From Marivirga atlantica (lineage in GTDB: Bacteria; Bacteroidota; Bacteroidia; Cytophagales; Cyclobacteriaceae): 64,000 nt of DNA. Positions 32,290-41,455 of the stretch are shown in pieces. Position numbers and translations under genes: made by a program. The notes beneath the pieces were generated by a model. That model did not search any database, was not told the DNA's origin, and saw nothing but the letters and a program-made list of their open reading frames with translations. Numbering within the stretch: position 1 is the first letter of the stretch; each line of letters opens with the position of its first letter. The stretch is taken from contig NZ_JAERQG010000003.1 in the NCBI RefSeq assembly GCF_016734805.1, forward strand, positions 372,001 through 436,000. The letters run 5' to 3'.

Positions 32290-34638
32290 ATGACCAGACG
32301 GGGAACAGTCAAATCAGAACAAGCACTTGAACAGCCAAGTGACGATATGCAGGAGCAACATAGGTTTTTCCAAACTATAATCAACAATGTTCCCGGTGCT
32401 GTAGTGCGTTTTAAACTTTCAAATGATGGTAACCACAAATTCATCTATGTTTCAGAACAAGCTGAAAACTTTTGGGGCGTAAAAACTGATGCAGTTCTAC
32501 GTGATTGGAAGATTTTATGGAACCAGGTACACGATGCTGATAAGAAAGGCTTTGAAGCCTCCCTAAGAGCTTCGGCTGCTGAGGAGTCTACCTGGGCATA
32601 TGAATGGCGTATTACTACATCCAAAAATAAGTTTAAATGGCTTAAAGGAAAAGGTACACCTACCAAATATAAAGACTCAACGGTTTGGGACACCATCATT
32701 CTAGATATTACTGACAGAAAGCTAAAAGAAGTTGACCTCATACACCGCACTGAAATACTTGAACGTACAGAAGAGATTGCCAACATAGGCAGTTGGGAAT
32801 ATATAGCTGAATCAGGGCAACTATACTGGTCTAATGAAATATATAAAATATTCAAACAGCAATTTACGGGCGAACCAATTCCTTATGAAAAGCTAGCTAG
32901 TAACATCACGAAAGAAACCTATGCTATTCTCAAAGAGAATAGAGACCAGGCATTAAAAAATGGTGGTCCGTACTCAGCAGAAGTAAAACACATTGAAAAT
33001 GGTACTACCACATACTGCCAAATATCCGGTTATGTGGTATTAGATAGCAATGGTCACCTTCAAAAACATTACGGTTCCATCCAGGACATTTCTGAGCGTA
33101 AGAAAATAGAAAATGATCTGAAGGCGAGTCGTGCGATGTTTCAGAATATTACGGATAACATTCCTGGCTTAGTCATTAGGTATATACAAGATCAATTTGG
33201 TGAGGAAGAAATTTTATTCGTAAGTGAAGGCATGACTCGCCTTTTTGAGATTCCAAAAAACACTACCAAAACCGATCTGAAAGAATGCAGAGATAGAATT
33301 CATCCTGATGATTATGAATTTTACAAAAGCTCCATGCTTGAAGCCAGCAATAAACTCAAATACTGGGATGAAGAATTCAGGCTATTAATGCCAGACGGTA
33401 GAATTAAATGGATACAGGGAAGAGGTCAACCACAACAGCTACCCAATAACAAAATACTGTGGGATGTAATTATTCTGGATATCACTGAACAGAAGAAAGC
33501 TTCCGAAAATATTAGGTCATTAAAAGATCAATTAGACCTTGCCATAAAAACGGCCAATTTAGGTGTTTGGCGAGTTGACCTACTTAACGATGACATGCTC
33601 TGGAATGATGAGGTACTTAAGATTTATGGAATCAGTAGAGAGACCTTTAATAAAGATAAACGCAACTGGAAAACTCAAGTTCATCCGGAAGATTATCCGG
33701 CAGTAAGAAATGCGACTCATAGAGCCGCCCAGGGAGAAAACACAATACGTGTAACATTCCGCGTGCTTCAACCTAATGGTAATACAAGGCATGTGATTGC
33801 ATCTGCTTCTCCTTATTACGAAAATGGTAAAGTTGCAGGTATTATAGGCATTAACCTCGATGTTACGGACTTTAAAGAAATTGAAGAAGACTTAAGAAAG
33901 GCAAAAGAGTTAGCAGAACATAATGAACAGCAAGTAATAGCCAAGAATAGAGAACTTGAAAAGGCCAATCAAGAGCTCGACAATTTTGTCTATCGCGTAT
34001 CGCATGATTTAAGGTCACCAATCACATCGGCAATCGGACTTTCACAGATCAGTCTTAAATCAAATAATATAGATGAGATTCATCAGTATGATGAACTGCG
34101 TATTGCCACTCTTCAAAAGCTGGATAGCTTTATAAGAGAAATACTCAACTACTCTAGAAATAGCCGACTTCCAATTGAAGTTGAGCCTATTGATTTTCAA
34201 GAGTTAACCGATAAAATTCTGCTGGAACATCAGGGAACCATTCAACAAAAGCAGATAGAGTTAATCATAGAAATCAATGAACATGAAGGCTTCAAAGGAG
34301 ATAAAATGAGAGTTAGTACGATTATGGATAATCTACTATCGAACGCCTTTAAATTTATTAACCCTTTTGCAAAAAACCATAAAGTACGCGTGCACATTGA
34401 TACCTCACAAAAAGGAGCGCATATTATTGTGAGAGATAATGGAATTGGTATTAAAAAAGAAAGACAGGCAAGAATTTACGAAATGTTCTATAGGGGTACA
34501 GACACCCATAATGGTACAGGTATAGGCCTATACATTTTAAAGGAGTGTCTCGAAAAAGTAAATGGACAAATTCAGCTTGAAAGTGCTGAAGGTAAGGGTA
34601 CTAAGTTTGATTTAACCATCCCGTCATTTAACAATTAA
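32290..34638 (+). CDS. Multi-PAS sensor histidine kinase, soluble
   Basis: 782 residues and no membrane helix. Four PAS/PAC units can be read, at about 18-130, 135-265, 270-395 and 400-525, most ending in a DITD/DISE/LDVTD signature (WDTIILDITDRK, YGSIQDISERKK, WDVIILDITEQKK, GINLDVTDFKE). A short coiled coil leads to the HisKA domain with the phospho-acceptor His572 in YRVSHDLRSPI and a HATPase with NLLSNAFKF, DNGIGI and GTGIGLYILKE. It lacks a receiver domain; the response regulator must be elsewhere. Four bases downstream a START-like protein begins, suggesting an operon. Confidence 0.92.
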   Translation: MTRRGTVKSEQALEQPSDDMQEQHRFFQTIINNVPGAVVRFKLSNDGNHKFIYVSEQAENFWGVKTDAVLRDWKILWNQVHDADKKGFEASLRASAAEESTWAYEWRITTSKNKFKWLKGKGTPTKYKDSTVWDTIILDITDRKLKEVDLIHRTEILERTEEIANIGSWEYIAESGQLYWSNEIYKIFKQQFTGEPIPYEKLASNITKETYAILKENRDQALKNGGPYSAEVKHIENGTTTYCQISGYVVLDSNGHLQKHYGSIQDISERKKIENDLKASRAMFQNITDNIPGLVIRYIQDQFGEEEILFVSEGMTRLFEIPKNTTKTDLKECRDRIHPDDYEFYKSSMLEASNKLKYWDEEFRLLMPDGRIKWIQGRGQPQQLPNNKILWDVIILDITEQKKASENIRSLKDQLDLAIKTANLGVWRVDLLNDDMLWNDEVLKIYGISRETFNKDKRNWKTQVHPEDYPAVRNATHRAAQGENTIRVTFRVLQPNGNTRHVIASASPYYENGKVAGIIGINLDVTDFKEIEEDLRKAKELAEHNEQQVIAKNRELEKANQELDNFVYRVSHDLRSPITSAIGLSQISLKSNNIDEIHQYDELRIATLQKLDSFIREILNYSRNSRLPIEVEPIDFQELTDKILLEHQGTIQQKQIELIIEINEHEGFKGDKMRVSTIMDNLLSNAFKFINPFAKNHKVRVHIDTSQKGAHIIVRDNGIGIKKERQARIYEMFYRGTDTHNGTGIGLYILKECLEKVNGQIQLESAEGKGTKFDLTIPSFNN

Positions 34639-34642
34639 CATT

Positions 34643-35071
34643 ATGTGTTATACTATTTACTTTGACTTACTAATTAACACCACTAAATCAGCACTTTATG
34701 ATGCTGTCTCTCTACCTGAAGAGCTTGTTAAATGGTGGCCAAAGAACTGCAAGGGGAAAAGAGCTGAAGGTGAAGTTTATAACTACTTCTTTGGAGAACC
34801 TTATGATTGGTATGCTAAAGTAGAAAGTTTAACTCCCAACAAGTATATTGCTTTCAAAATTACTGAAGCTGATGATGATTGGAACCTAACGACATTCAGC
34901 TACGAAATAATAGAACAGCCAAATCAATTAAAGCTTAGGTTCCAACATGCAAACTGGCCAGAAAATAATGACCATTTCAGATTTAGTGCTTTTTGCTGGG
35001 CGCAATTATTAAATGGTCTAAAAAAATATTTGGAGAAAGGTGAAGAAATACCTTTTAGAGAAAGGAGTTAA
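34643..35071 (+). CDS. SRPBCC/START-like protein (AHSA1 type)
   Basis: 142 residues, cytosolic. The pattern FDLLINTTKSALYDAVSLPEELVKWWPKNCKGKRAEGEVYNYFFGEPYDWYAKVESLTPNKYIAF (read in parts) followed by WNLTTFSYEIIE and a final amphipathic helix, with WAQLLNGLKKYLEKG, matches the SRPBCC fold of the AHSA1-like group. Such proteins bind hydrophobic ligands, but the ligand is not known. It begins four bases after the histidine kinase and ends at a strong bidirectional terminator, so it may act with the kinase. Confidence 0.75.
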   Translation: MCYTIYFDLLINTTKSALYDAVSLPEELVKWWPKNCKGKRAEGEVYNYFFGEPYDWYAKVESLTPNKYIAFKITEADDDWNLTTFSYEIIEQPNQLKLRFQHANWPENNDHFRFSAFCWAQLLNGLKKYLEKGEEIPFRERS

Positions 35072-35072
35072 T

Positions 35073-35101
35073 AAAAAAGCCTTCTCATTGAGAAGGCTTT
35101 G
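35073..35101. terminator. Bidirectional rho-independent terminator
   Basis: AAAGCCTTCTC / GAGAAGGCTTT around an ATT loop, 11 perfect pairs, between the convergent SRPBCC gene and the DUF1573 gene. Confidence 0.92.
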
Positions 35102-35123
35102 TAATATCAATTCGTCAAAACTC

Positions 35124-35522
35124 TTAAGAGTCTGAAGGAAGTACGTTAGTTTTGATAGATATTTTTCTATCCTCACCAATGTTTGATTTAATAGTTACCA
35201 CTTTGTTGATGGCACCCATTTTTCCCCGGCTATTAAATTTTACTTTAATCTGGCTTGATTCACCTGGAGCGATAGGCTCACCTCTCTTATACTCAGAAGC
35301 TGTACAACCACAAGTTGTTGTTGCATTTGAGATAATTAACGGCTGATTTCCCGTGTTTTCAAAAGTGAAAATATGCTCAACAACATCTCCTTGCTTAATG
35401 TCTCCGAAATCAAAAGTTGTTTCATTGAAAGTGATTTCCGGACCATCATTCTTTTCAGCAGTTTGTGCATATGAAGCGGTAACGCCAATAAATAGTAAAA
35501 ATAAGAATGCTAACTTTTTCAT
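35124..35522 (-). CDS. DUF1573 family exported protein
   Basis: 132 residues with a signal peptide (about 1-19, ASYAQ). The mature chain contains EITFNETTFDFGDIKQGDVVEHIFTFENTGNQPLIIS in pieces, then TTCGCTASEY and GESSQIKVKFNS, the hallmark of DUF1573, an Ig-like (HYDIN/CFA-like) domain common in Bacteroidota. It is probably periplasmic; the cysteine pair in CGCT is conserved in the family. Monocistronic: a terminator precedes its stop and the helicase gene lies 67 bases upstream. Confidence 0.87.
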   Translation of the reverse strand: MKKLAFLFLLFIGVTASYAQTAEKNDGPEITFNETTFDFGDIKQGDVVEHIFTFENTGNQPLIISNATTTCGCTASEYKRGEPIAPGESSQIKVKFNSRGKMGAINKVVTIKSNIGEDRKISIKTNVLPSDS

Positions 35523-35589
35523 AATTATTTATTTGTTTGTTTTTTGTCTGGACTCGTGAATTTACGAAAATCGAGCCAAAATAGTTCCT

Positions 35590-36993
35590 CTAAAAGAATC
35601 TATTATTAAAATTTACTAAAAAGAGTTCATCAGTAGCTCTTGTTACAGCCGTGTACAACCAGCGCACGTATTCTTTATCAATCATTTCTTCAGTTAAATA
35701 ACCCTGATCAACAAAAACTGCGTTCCACTGCCCGCCTTGTGACTTATGGCAGGTAAGTGCGTATGCGAACTTAACCTGCAAAGCATTTAAGTAAGGATCT
35801 TTCCTGATAGCCTCCTTTTGCTCCTTCATAGTTGCTAAATCCATATAATCTTCTGCAACTTGCTCGTATAACTTCCTGTAATCTTCAGATGATAGAGAAG
35901 GTGTTTCTCCATGTAAGGTGTCTAAAATTACCTTTACTTGTAGATTGGGATGATCGTCATAATCACTCAGCCTCACCTCTAAATCAGCAAAACGGAAGCC
36001 ATATAAATCCTCAAAGTTGACTACCTTCAGTACCTCCATAAAATCGCCATTTGCCAAAAAACCACCCGGAGTATCTTCCGTTTGAAAAACGTAGTTGTTT
36101 CGCACGATCATAAGCATATCTCCAGCCTCAAGCTCACTATCCATGAAATGAATCTGCCTTCTGATATATTCGTTATACTGAACGGCCATTCTATTCGAAC
36201 GGCAAATGATGATACTATTTTCTATTCCGTATTTATCATAAGCATAACGAAGACCATCTTCCAATCGCTCACCCGTCATCCTGAATATATCTTTAAACGA
36301 CTTAGTGTTGAACTTAATTTGGAATTCTTTATGTCCCAAAGTATCTCTTAAGCTAGTAGCATTGGTTAAAATACCTGACCCTTCTACTTGCCGCATAACC
36401 TCAGTTAGCTCTGTTTCTATAACTTCACAGCGATACAAACTTTTCAGAAATGAAGCATCAAGTGCAGGACTTTGAAGTTGACCTATTGGAGGAAGCTGAG
36501 CATTATCACCTACAAAGAGAATTTTATTTCCTTCATTCTGAAATACATAATTATAAACATCAGTAAGTAAACCTGACCTATTACTGCCAGCCTCATTAGT
36601 CAACATACTGGCTTCATCTATAATGAAAACCGTTTTGTGGTGATAGTTTTTTTGAAGTTTGAAGGCGAAATTTCCACTTCCTTCATCCGCAGTTTGCTTG
36701 TATATTTTCTTATGAATGGTGAAGGCTAATCTTTTAGCATAATTACTCATCACCTTTGCAGACCGTCCTGTAGGTGCTATTAAAACATACTTATAGTTAA
36801 AGAGAGGTAATAACTTTACCAGCGCACTAATTATAGTAGTTTTACCGGTACCGGCATACCCCTTAAGTAACATGGTAGGCTTCTCCTCATCCTTTAGTTC
36901 AAAAAACACATCAAGTGCGTTGAAGAAACCTAACTGGCTTTGTGTAGGCTCAAATGGAAATTTCGATCTTATGATAGCGGATGCCTTAGGCAT
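35590..36993 (-). CDS. RecD-like superfamily I DNA helicase
   Basis: 467 residues. The ATPase motifs are Walker A GYAGTGKTT (near residue 44-52), Walker B VFIIDEASML, then LFVGDNAQLPPIGQ (motif III, with the PIGQ run) and the late helicase motif TCHKSQGGQWNAVFVD followed by YTAVTRATDE. This fits the AAA_30 / UvrD_C_2 type of RecD2-, Dda-like helicases. At 467 residues it is shorter than RecD2 (lacking the N-terminal extension). No RecB or RecC is near. Its start overlaps the thioesterase stop by eight bases, so the two are coupled. Confidence 0.88.
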   Translation of the reverse strand: MPKASAIIRSKFPFEPTQSQLGFFNALDVFFELKDEEKPTMLLKGYAGTGKTTIISALVKLLPLFNYKYVLIAPTGRSAKVMSNYAKRLAFTIHKKIYKQTADEGSGNFAFKLQKNYHHKTVFIIDEASMLTNEAGSNRSGLLTDVYNYVFQNEGNKILFVGDNAQLPPIGQLQSPALDASFLKSLYRCEVIETELTEVMRQVEGSGILTNATSLRDTLGHKEFQIKFNTKSFKDIFRMTGERLEDGLRYAYDKYGIENSIIICRSNRMAVQYNEYIRRQIHFMDSELEAGDMLMIVRNNYVFQTEDTPGGFLANGDFMEVLKVVNFEDLYGFRFADLEVRLSDYDDHPNLQVKVILDTLHGETPSLSSEDYRKLYEQVAEDYMDLATMKEQKEAIRKDPYLNALQVKFAYALTCHKSQGGQWNAVFVDQGYLTEEMIDKEYVRWLYTAVTRATDELFLVNFNNRFF

Positions 36994-37450
36994 TCACATT
37001 CATTTTATGATTCACATCAGAAGGATTGATAACTGCCATAGTGGTTGTGGCTTTTGCGATTAAATGGCGTTCATCACCTTTTACAGACCATACCTCTGCT
37101 TCACAGAAGTTGACCTTTCTCCCAGGTTTTATCACATAACCAATTGCATGCAGCTTATCTCCCATACCTGCCTTAAAATAGGAAATCTTTATTTCTGCAG
37201 TTACTACATGGCAGTCCATCGGTACAAGCGTATAAGCAGCGAAACCTGCAACAATATCAGCCACCGTAGCTGTAACTCCTCCGTGTACCAGGCCCTTCTG
37301 TTGCTTATGTATTTCTTTAATATCCAGCCAACCTTCAGTTCTACCTTCTTCAATTATATTTAAGTTAAAGCCAATATGCTTCATAAATTCCTGTCTTTCC
37401 AGAAATTTCTCTATTCTTTCTTTATAATCAGTTGTACCAGTATTGTTCAT
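36986..37450 (-). CDS. PaaI-family thioesterase (hotdog fold)
   Basis: 154 residues. The hotdog signature HGGVTATVADIVAGFAAY (near residue 65) and the following strand VTAEIKISYFKAG mark the PaaI-like acyl-CoA thioesterase family. The HGG motif places the substrate at the active helix. Substrate is unknown. The first 25 residues are helical and charged. It is cotranscribed with, and overlaps, the RecD-like helicase downstream by eight bases; a functional link is not evident. Confidence 0.85.
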   Translation of the reverse strand: MNNTGTTDYKERIEKFLERQEFMKHIGFNLNIIEEGRTEGWLDIKEIHKQQKGLVHGGVTATVADIVAGFAAYTLVPMDCHVVTAEIKISYFKAGMGDKLHAIGYVIKPGRKVNFCEAEVWSVKGDERHLIAKATTTMAVINPSDVNHKMNVNA

Positions 37451-37498
37451 TATATTGCTTATCTTTCTATCTAATTCAATGCAAATATAAACATATCC

Positions 37499-38005
37499 AT
37501 GTCGCTCAAAGCAAAGAGTTCAGTTAATGATAAATTTGGAGGCAATGTTAGAGTACGAGTTGTTGGTATATTAATAGAGAACAATAAAATTCTGTTACTA
37601 AAACATATGGGAGTAGGGTCTGATGATTACTTATGGTCACCACCCGGAGGAGGTCTAGAGTTTGGTACAGATGCAAAAATGAATTTAGTAAGAGAGTTTA
37701 AAGAAGAAACTCATCTAAAAGTAAAAGTAAAAGAACTGCTATTTATTAATGAGTTTATGGATAACCACATACATGCTATTGAACTTTTTTATGAAGTAGA
37801 GAAAATTGGTGGTATATTAAAATTAGGAAATGACCCAGAAATGGGTAACGAACAAATTTTAACTGATTTAGCATTTTTCGGTGAAAAAGAATTACAAAAT
37901 GAACATAAAAGTAGGTTGCACAATATGTTTCATGCAATAAATAAACCTCTAGAGGTTTTAAATCTTAAAGGATATTTTAAATTTGTGATTAATTCAATAA
38001 AATAG
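37499..38005 (+). CDS. Nudix-family hydrolase
   Basis: 168 residues. A Nudix box is clear at about residues 50-73 (PPGGGLEFGTDAKMNLVREFKEETHL), with the REFKEE metal site intact. Two deviations: the usual Glu in the Gx5E part is Thr, and the usual Gly after EET is His, so activity may be altered. The substrate is not predictable. It is divergent from the thioesterase gene (48 bases) and precedes a group of three genes ending in coaD. Confidence 0.8.
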   Translation: MSLKAKSSVNDKFGGNVRVRVVGILIENNKILLLKHMGVGSDDYLWSPPGGGLEFGTDAKMNLVREFKEETHLKVKVKELLFINEFMDNHIHAIELFYEVEKIGGILKLGNDPEMGNEQILTDLAFFGEKELQNEHKSRLHNMFHAINKPLEVLNLKGYFKFVINSIK

Positions 38006-38043
38006 CAGCTTAATAAAATCAGAATAGACTTAATAAAGATACA

Positions 38044-38616
38044 ATGAGCAAAACAAAGATTTTTTCGATCGTATTTTTCCTTGCCGCGGTAGTTATCGCT
38101 TACTTTTTTGTTAGAAGTATTTCAGATGACATCCAAAGAGAAAAGAAAATTAAAAGGGAAGAAGCAAGAGTGATTGAAAAATTAAAGCTAATCCGCTCTG
38201 GGTTAATTGCTTACCAAAGAGCAAACGGTCAATACACTAGCGACTGGGATAAATTAATTAACTTTATTGATTCAGGAAGTTTCTACATAACTGAGCGTTC
38301 AGAAACTATTATACCTAGAGATTATGGTGGTGATAGCGTTATTATCAACGTTGATACTTTGGGTACTGTAGGTGTTTATGATTCGTTATATGCTGACTTA
38401 CCTAACTTCCAGTTAAAGAACTTACCATATAAACCTGGAACACAAACCAAATTCAACATTTTTGCTGACAAAATTGTTAAAGGATCAGTTAAGGTAGATG
38501 TATTTGAAGTGAGCGATCCTAATCCTATTAACCCTAAGCGTAGAGAAGATGATAATGAGGATGCACTTAGAGTAGGATCTAAAACTGAAGTAACAACAGC
38601 CGGAAACTGGGAGTAA
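38044..38616 (+). CDS. Single-pass membrane protein of unknown function
   Basis: 190 residues. An N-terminal anchor (about residues 7-24, FSIVFFLAAVVIAYFFVRS) is followed by a charged coil (EKKIKREEARVIEKLKLIR) and an extended, polar, periplasmic part with YQRANGQYTSDWDKLINFID. The layout resembles a pilin-like or pseudopilin N terminus but lacks a prepilin peptidase site. It is four bases upstream of a DUF3822 gene and this pair is regularly next to coaD in Bacteroidota. Function unknown. Confidence 0.6.
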   Translation: MSKTKIFSIVFFLAAVVIAYFFVRSISDDIQREKKIKREEARVIEKLKLIRSGLIAYQRANGQYTSDWDKLINFIDSGSFYITERSETIIPRDYGGDSVIINVDTLGTVGVYDSLYADLPNFQLKNLPYKPGTQTKFNIFADKIVKGSVKVDVFEVSDPNPINPKRREDDNEDALRVGSKTEVTTAGNWE

Positions 38617-38620
38617 TATT

Positions 38621-39508
38621 TTGACAGCAGTAAAAGAAAAGACTTTCAAGCAAGTAAAATCCGTTAAGGACGATAAGTTTACGATTGACAAGATTGAGCG
38701 CTATTGCTTAATCATACAAATTGGAGATCGGGATTTACAGGTATGTATAATTGATACCAAACAAAACAGAACTCTTTTACTGGAAGATTACATCTTAAAT
38801 GCTACGGATTCTGAAGAAGAAAAGTCAGAGCAACTACAATCTTTGTTTGAAACTCACCACCTATTAATGGTAGGTTTCTGGAAAGAGGTACTAATATGCT
38901 TTAAAAGTGAAAAGTTTGCCTTAGTACCTCTTTCTTATTTCTCTAAAGAAAATGCACGAGCACTTCTTAAAATGAATTGCTCAGTAGAAAAAACAGATTC
39001 AGTAGGTTACTATAAGGTTAACAGTAATGATTCTGTTAACATTTTCACTTATAATCGATCAGTGCTTAAATGGCTCAGATCAGTTTATGTGAATAGCAAA
39101 ATTAAAGTGACACACCAAAGTGGTATGCTTGTAAATAGCTTACTTAAAAATGAGCCTTATCTTGAGGGTGCAACAGTAAGCATTTATATTGATAGGTTCT
39201 ATATGCATATTGGTGTTACTGAAGCCGATAAGCTTTTATTCTTTAACAGTTTCGTCATTCATAAATTTGAGGAGTACAGTAAGTACATAGCCCTTGTTCT
39301 CAATGAATTTAAATTAGATAAGAATAATTGCAATTTGAAGGTTTGGGGACATATCAAACATAACTCCAGCCATTTCAAGGCACTCAAAAACAAATTCCCT
39401 AGTCTTTCAATAGGCAATAGAACTACCCGACTAAACTTCGGATACAAATTTGATGAAATTCCTGAGCATCAGTATTTTGATGTTTATGGAAATTATTTTA
39501 ATCTCTAA
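38621..39508 (+). CDS. DUF3822 family protein
   Basis: 295 residues starting with TTG at 38621, four bases after the preceding stop; no ATG fits. The chain IERYCLIIQIGDRDLQVCIIDTKQNRTLLLEDY, ALVPLSYFSKENARALLKMN, VNIFTYNRSVLKWLRSVY and ATVSIYIDRFYMHIGVTEADKLLFFN resembles DUF3822, an actin-like fold family restricted mostly to Bacteroidota. Its cellular role is unknown. The neighbouring order membrane protein - DUF3822 - coaD suggests a link to coenzyme A metabolism or just an old operon. The gap to coaD is two bases. Confidence 0.75.
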   Translation: MTAVKEKTFKQVKSVKDDKFTIDKIERYCLIIQIGDRDLQVCIIDTKQNRTLLLEDYILNATDSEEEKSEQLQSLFETHHLLMVGFWKEVLICFKSEKFALVPLSYFSKENARALLKMNCSVEKTDSVGYYKVNSNDSVNIFTYNRSVLKWLRSVYVNSKIKVTHQSGMLVNSLLKNEPYLEGATVSIYIDRFYMHIGVTEADKLLFFNSFVIHKFEEYSKYIALVLNEFKLDKNNCNLKVWGHIKHNSSHFKALKNKFPSLSIGNRTTRLNFGYKFDEIPEHQYFDVYGNYFNL

Positions 39509-39510
39509 TC

Positions 39511-39969
39511 ATGTCAGAGCGCACAGCTATTTTTCCAGGTTCATTTGATCCATTTACAAGAGGTCATCATGATATTGTTATGCGTGGGCTTAAGCTTTTT
39601 GATAAAATAGTGATCGCTATTGGTTATAATTCTAAAAAGCATAACCGTTATTTTGATATTGACCTAATGGTTGAAAAACTTGAAGAAACTTTCAAAGACG
39701 AACCAAGGGTATCTGTTTTAGTTTACAACAAGCTTACTTCTGAATTAGCAAGAGAGCTTGACGCAGGCTTCTTACTAAGAGGTTTACGTAATACCACAGA
39801 CTTTGAATATGAAAATAGCATAGCACAAGTAAATCATTACCTGAATGATGGCTTAGAATCAGTATTCTTAATTACTGCGCCACAGCATGCAGCCATCAGT
39901 TCTACCATTATAAGAGAAGTTCATCGATTCAATGGCGATGTAGATGAATTTTTACCTTATAAGTTGTAG
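39511..39969 (+). CDS. coaD: Pantetheine-phosphate adenylyltransferase
   Basis: Transfers AMP from ATP to 4'-phosphopantetheine, giving dephospho-CoA, the penultimate step of coenzyme A synthesis. 152 residues, near the usual 160. Signatures: FPGSFDPFTRGHHDIVMRG (nucleotidyltransferase T/HIGH-type motif, with GHHD), RGLRNTTDFEYE, and ISSTIIREV (the C-terminal ISSTxIR motif). It starts two bases after the DUF3822 stop codon, so it is last in that operon. A symmetric inverted repeat follows its stop. Confidence 0.97.
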   Translation: MSERTAIFPGSFDPFTRGHHDIVMRGLKLFDKIVIAIGYNSKKHNRYFDIDLMVEKLEETFKDEPRVSVLVYNKLTSELARELDAGFLLRGLRNTTDFEYENSIAQVNHYLNDGLESVFLITAPQHAAISSTIIREVHRFNGDVDEFLPYKL

Positions 39970-39971
39970 TA

Positions 39972-40005
39972 TTAAGGCAGCTTTATAGAAATAGAACTGC
40001 CTTAA
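39972..40005. terminator. Possible bidirectional terminator between coaD and the next gene
   Basis: Nine perfect pairs TTAAGGCAG / CTGCCTTAA with a 16-base loop, between convergent genes. No T-run follows on either strand, so termination would be factor-assisted or weak. Confidence 0.45.
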
Positions 40006-40014
40006 CAATAATTA

Positions 40015-41406
40015 TCATTCCTTTTCGAAAACCAATAATACATCATCCGTTGTGTCAGACTCAGGATCAACATGAGCTTGTGTACTTAGAACTAATTTGA
40101 GGTTACTAACAAAATAAAGCTCCATCTTATTATCAACATCACAATTTCCATTGTAAAAGTCTCCCAGCCCTAAGTATTGACCTATACGGCTTTTACTGTT
40201 ATAATACTTCCAGCAAAACTGTTCATCAGACGGTAGACAATCTCTTTTAGACATTCCGTGATAAGTTAGATTTTGCCCACTGAAAGTCATGGATTCCTTC
40301 TGTATGCAATCGTTAAGTTCTGTACCGATAAGGTGTTTATTTAAAGTACCATCATTATTAATATCCATTGCATACCTTGCTTGTAAATCAACCAGCTTCC
40401 AATTTCCCGCAAAAAAACTTTTATAATCAAAAGTATCAAGCTGCCTAATCGTATAATTCTGATAGTTATTAGCAAACTCTTTGTATATGTCTTTCATGGC
40501 TACATTTTCTTGAGTAATAGCCTTTATATGCTCTAAGTAGCCATTAAAATCATTGATTGTTAATTTTGCCAAGGCCAAATTGGAATGAATAGCCGAAATG
40601 AATTCTGCCTCATCTTTAAATTGCTGCTTCTTAATATAGTCCTGCAAAGCTTCTGACTTGGCAATAAAATCTTTGACTTGAATTTTCTTCTTTTCAGTTA
40701 ATTGACCATCAATAGTTCCATCCCAAACATCTTTAGACATGGTTTTAACCATATCCTGATATTCATCATAAATATCTTCCTTCTCCTTTATATAGAACAG
40801 ATAACCTGTGTAATACTTATCAAAGTGTCTTCTGAATTTATTCAGATAATTTCGATATACTCCGAACAAAAAAGCATCGAAAGAAGGCTCAACATTCCGT
40901 TCACCATAATAGCCCTTTAGCGCATCGGGAGAAGTTACCTGCTTACTTTTAAAAATAACAGTATCACTTTCATACTCCATTTTATAAAGAAACTTTTTTT
41001 CAGGAGACAACTGCATAACATAAACAGTCACTTTCGGAATCACTAAATCCCGTTTCACATAATACCTTTTATCTGCACCCTCACCAGATATTTTTATTTC
41101 ATCAAATATTTTTTTGTACCTGTCACTCTTTAATTGAAACTCTAAATCGGCAACTCCACCTTCTACCACAGCACTCAAACCAGGAATATCCAATTTCTCA
41201 TTATTAAGTCTTTTTTCAACATCCCTGTTTGCTGCAACATCACCTGTTAAGGTTACTTTATAAGACTTATAAATATCAGGAATTGCTAATTCTGCCGGGG
41301 CTTTATAATCGAAGCCTATTATTTTATCTTTAAGCTTTTGTGCTGTTAAAGAATGACACACCAGGCCAATGATTAATATCAGGAAAGTTGATCTCTTAAA
41401 ATTCAT
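40015..41406 (-). CDS. Exported protein with C-terminal lipocalin-like domain
   Basis: 463 residues, signal peptide about 1-22. The N-terminal 200 residues (KDKIIGFDYKAPAELAIP, VEGGVADLEFQLKSDRYKKIF in parts) are a domain I cannot name, followed by a helical middle (about 200-330) and a C-terminal stretch AGNWKLVDLQARYAMDINNDGT, which starts with the G-x-W-x motif of lipocalin-like proteins. Function unknown; probably periplasmic or surface exposed. Monocistronic and convergent with coaD. Confidence 0.6.
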   Translation of the reverse strand: MNFKRSTFLILIIGLVCHSLTAQKLKDKIIGFDYKAPAELAIPDIYKSYKVTLTGDVAANRDVEKRLNNEKLDIPGLSAVVEGGVADLEFQLKSDRYKKIFDEIKISGEGADKRYYVKRDLVIPKVTVYVMQLSPEKKFLYKMEYESDTVIFKSKQVTSPDALKGYYGERNVEPSFDAFLFGVYRNYLNKFRRHFDKYYTGYLFYIKEKEDIYDEYQDMVKTMSKDVWDGTIDGQLTEKKKIQVKDFIAKSEALQDYIKKQQFKDEAEFISAIHSNLALAKLTINDFNGYLEHIKAITQENVAMKDIYKEFANNYQNYTIRQLDTFDYKSFFAGNWKLVDLQARYAMDINNDGTLNKHLIGTELNDCIQKESMTFSGQNLTYHGMSKRDCLPSDEQFCWKYYNSKSRIGQYLGLGDFYNGNCDVDNKMELYFVSNLKLVLSTQAHVDPESDTTDDVLLVFEKE

Positions 41407-41455
41407 GCTAATGGTTTTAAACGAACTTTAAAAGTATATTTTTATTGGATAAAAA

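Noticed and set aside
32370-32392. Zur-like half site CAACAATGTT inside the histidine kinase gene
   Set aside because: It is incomplete, inside coding sequence, and encodes part of the PAS domain.
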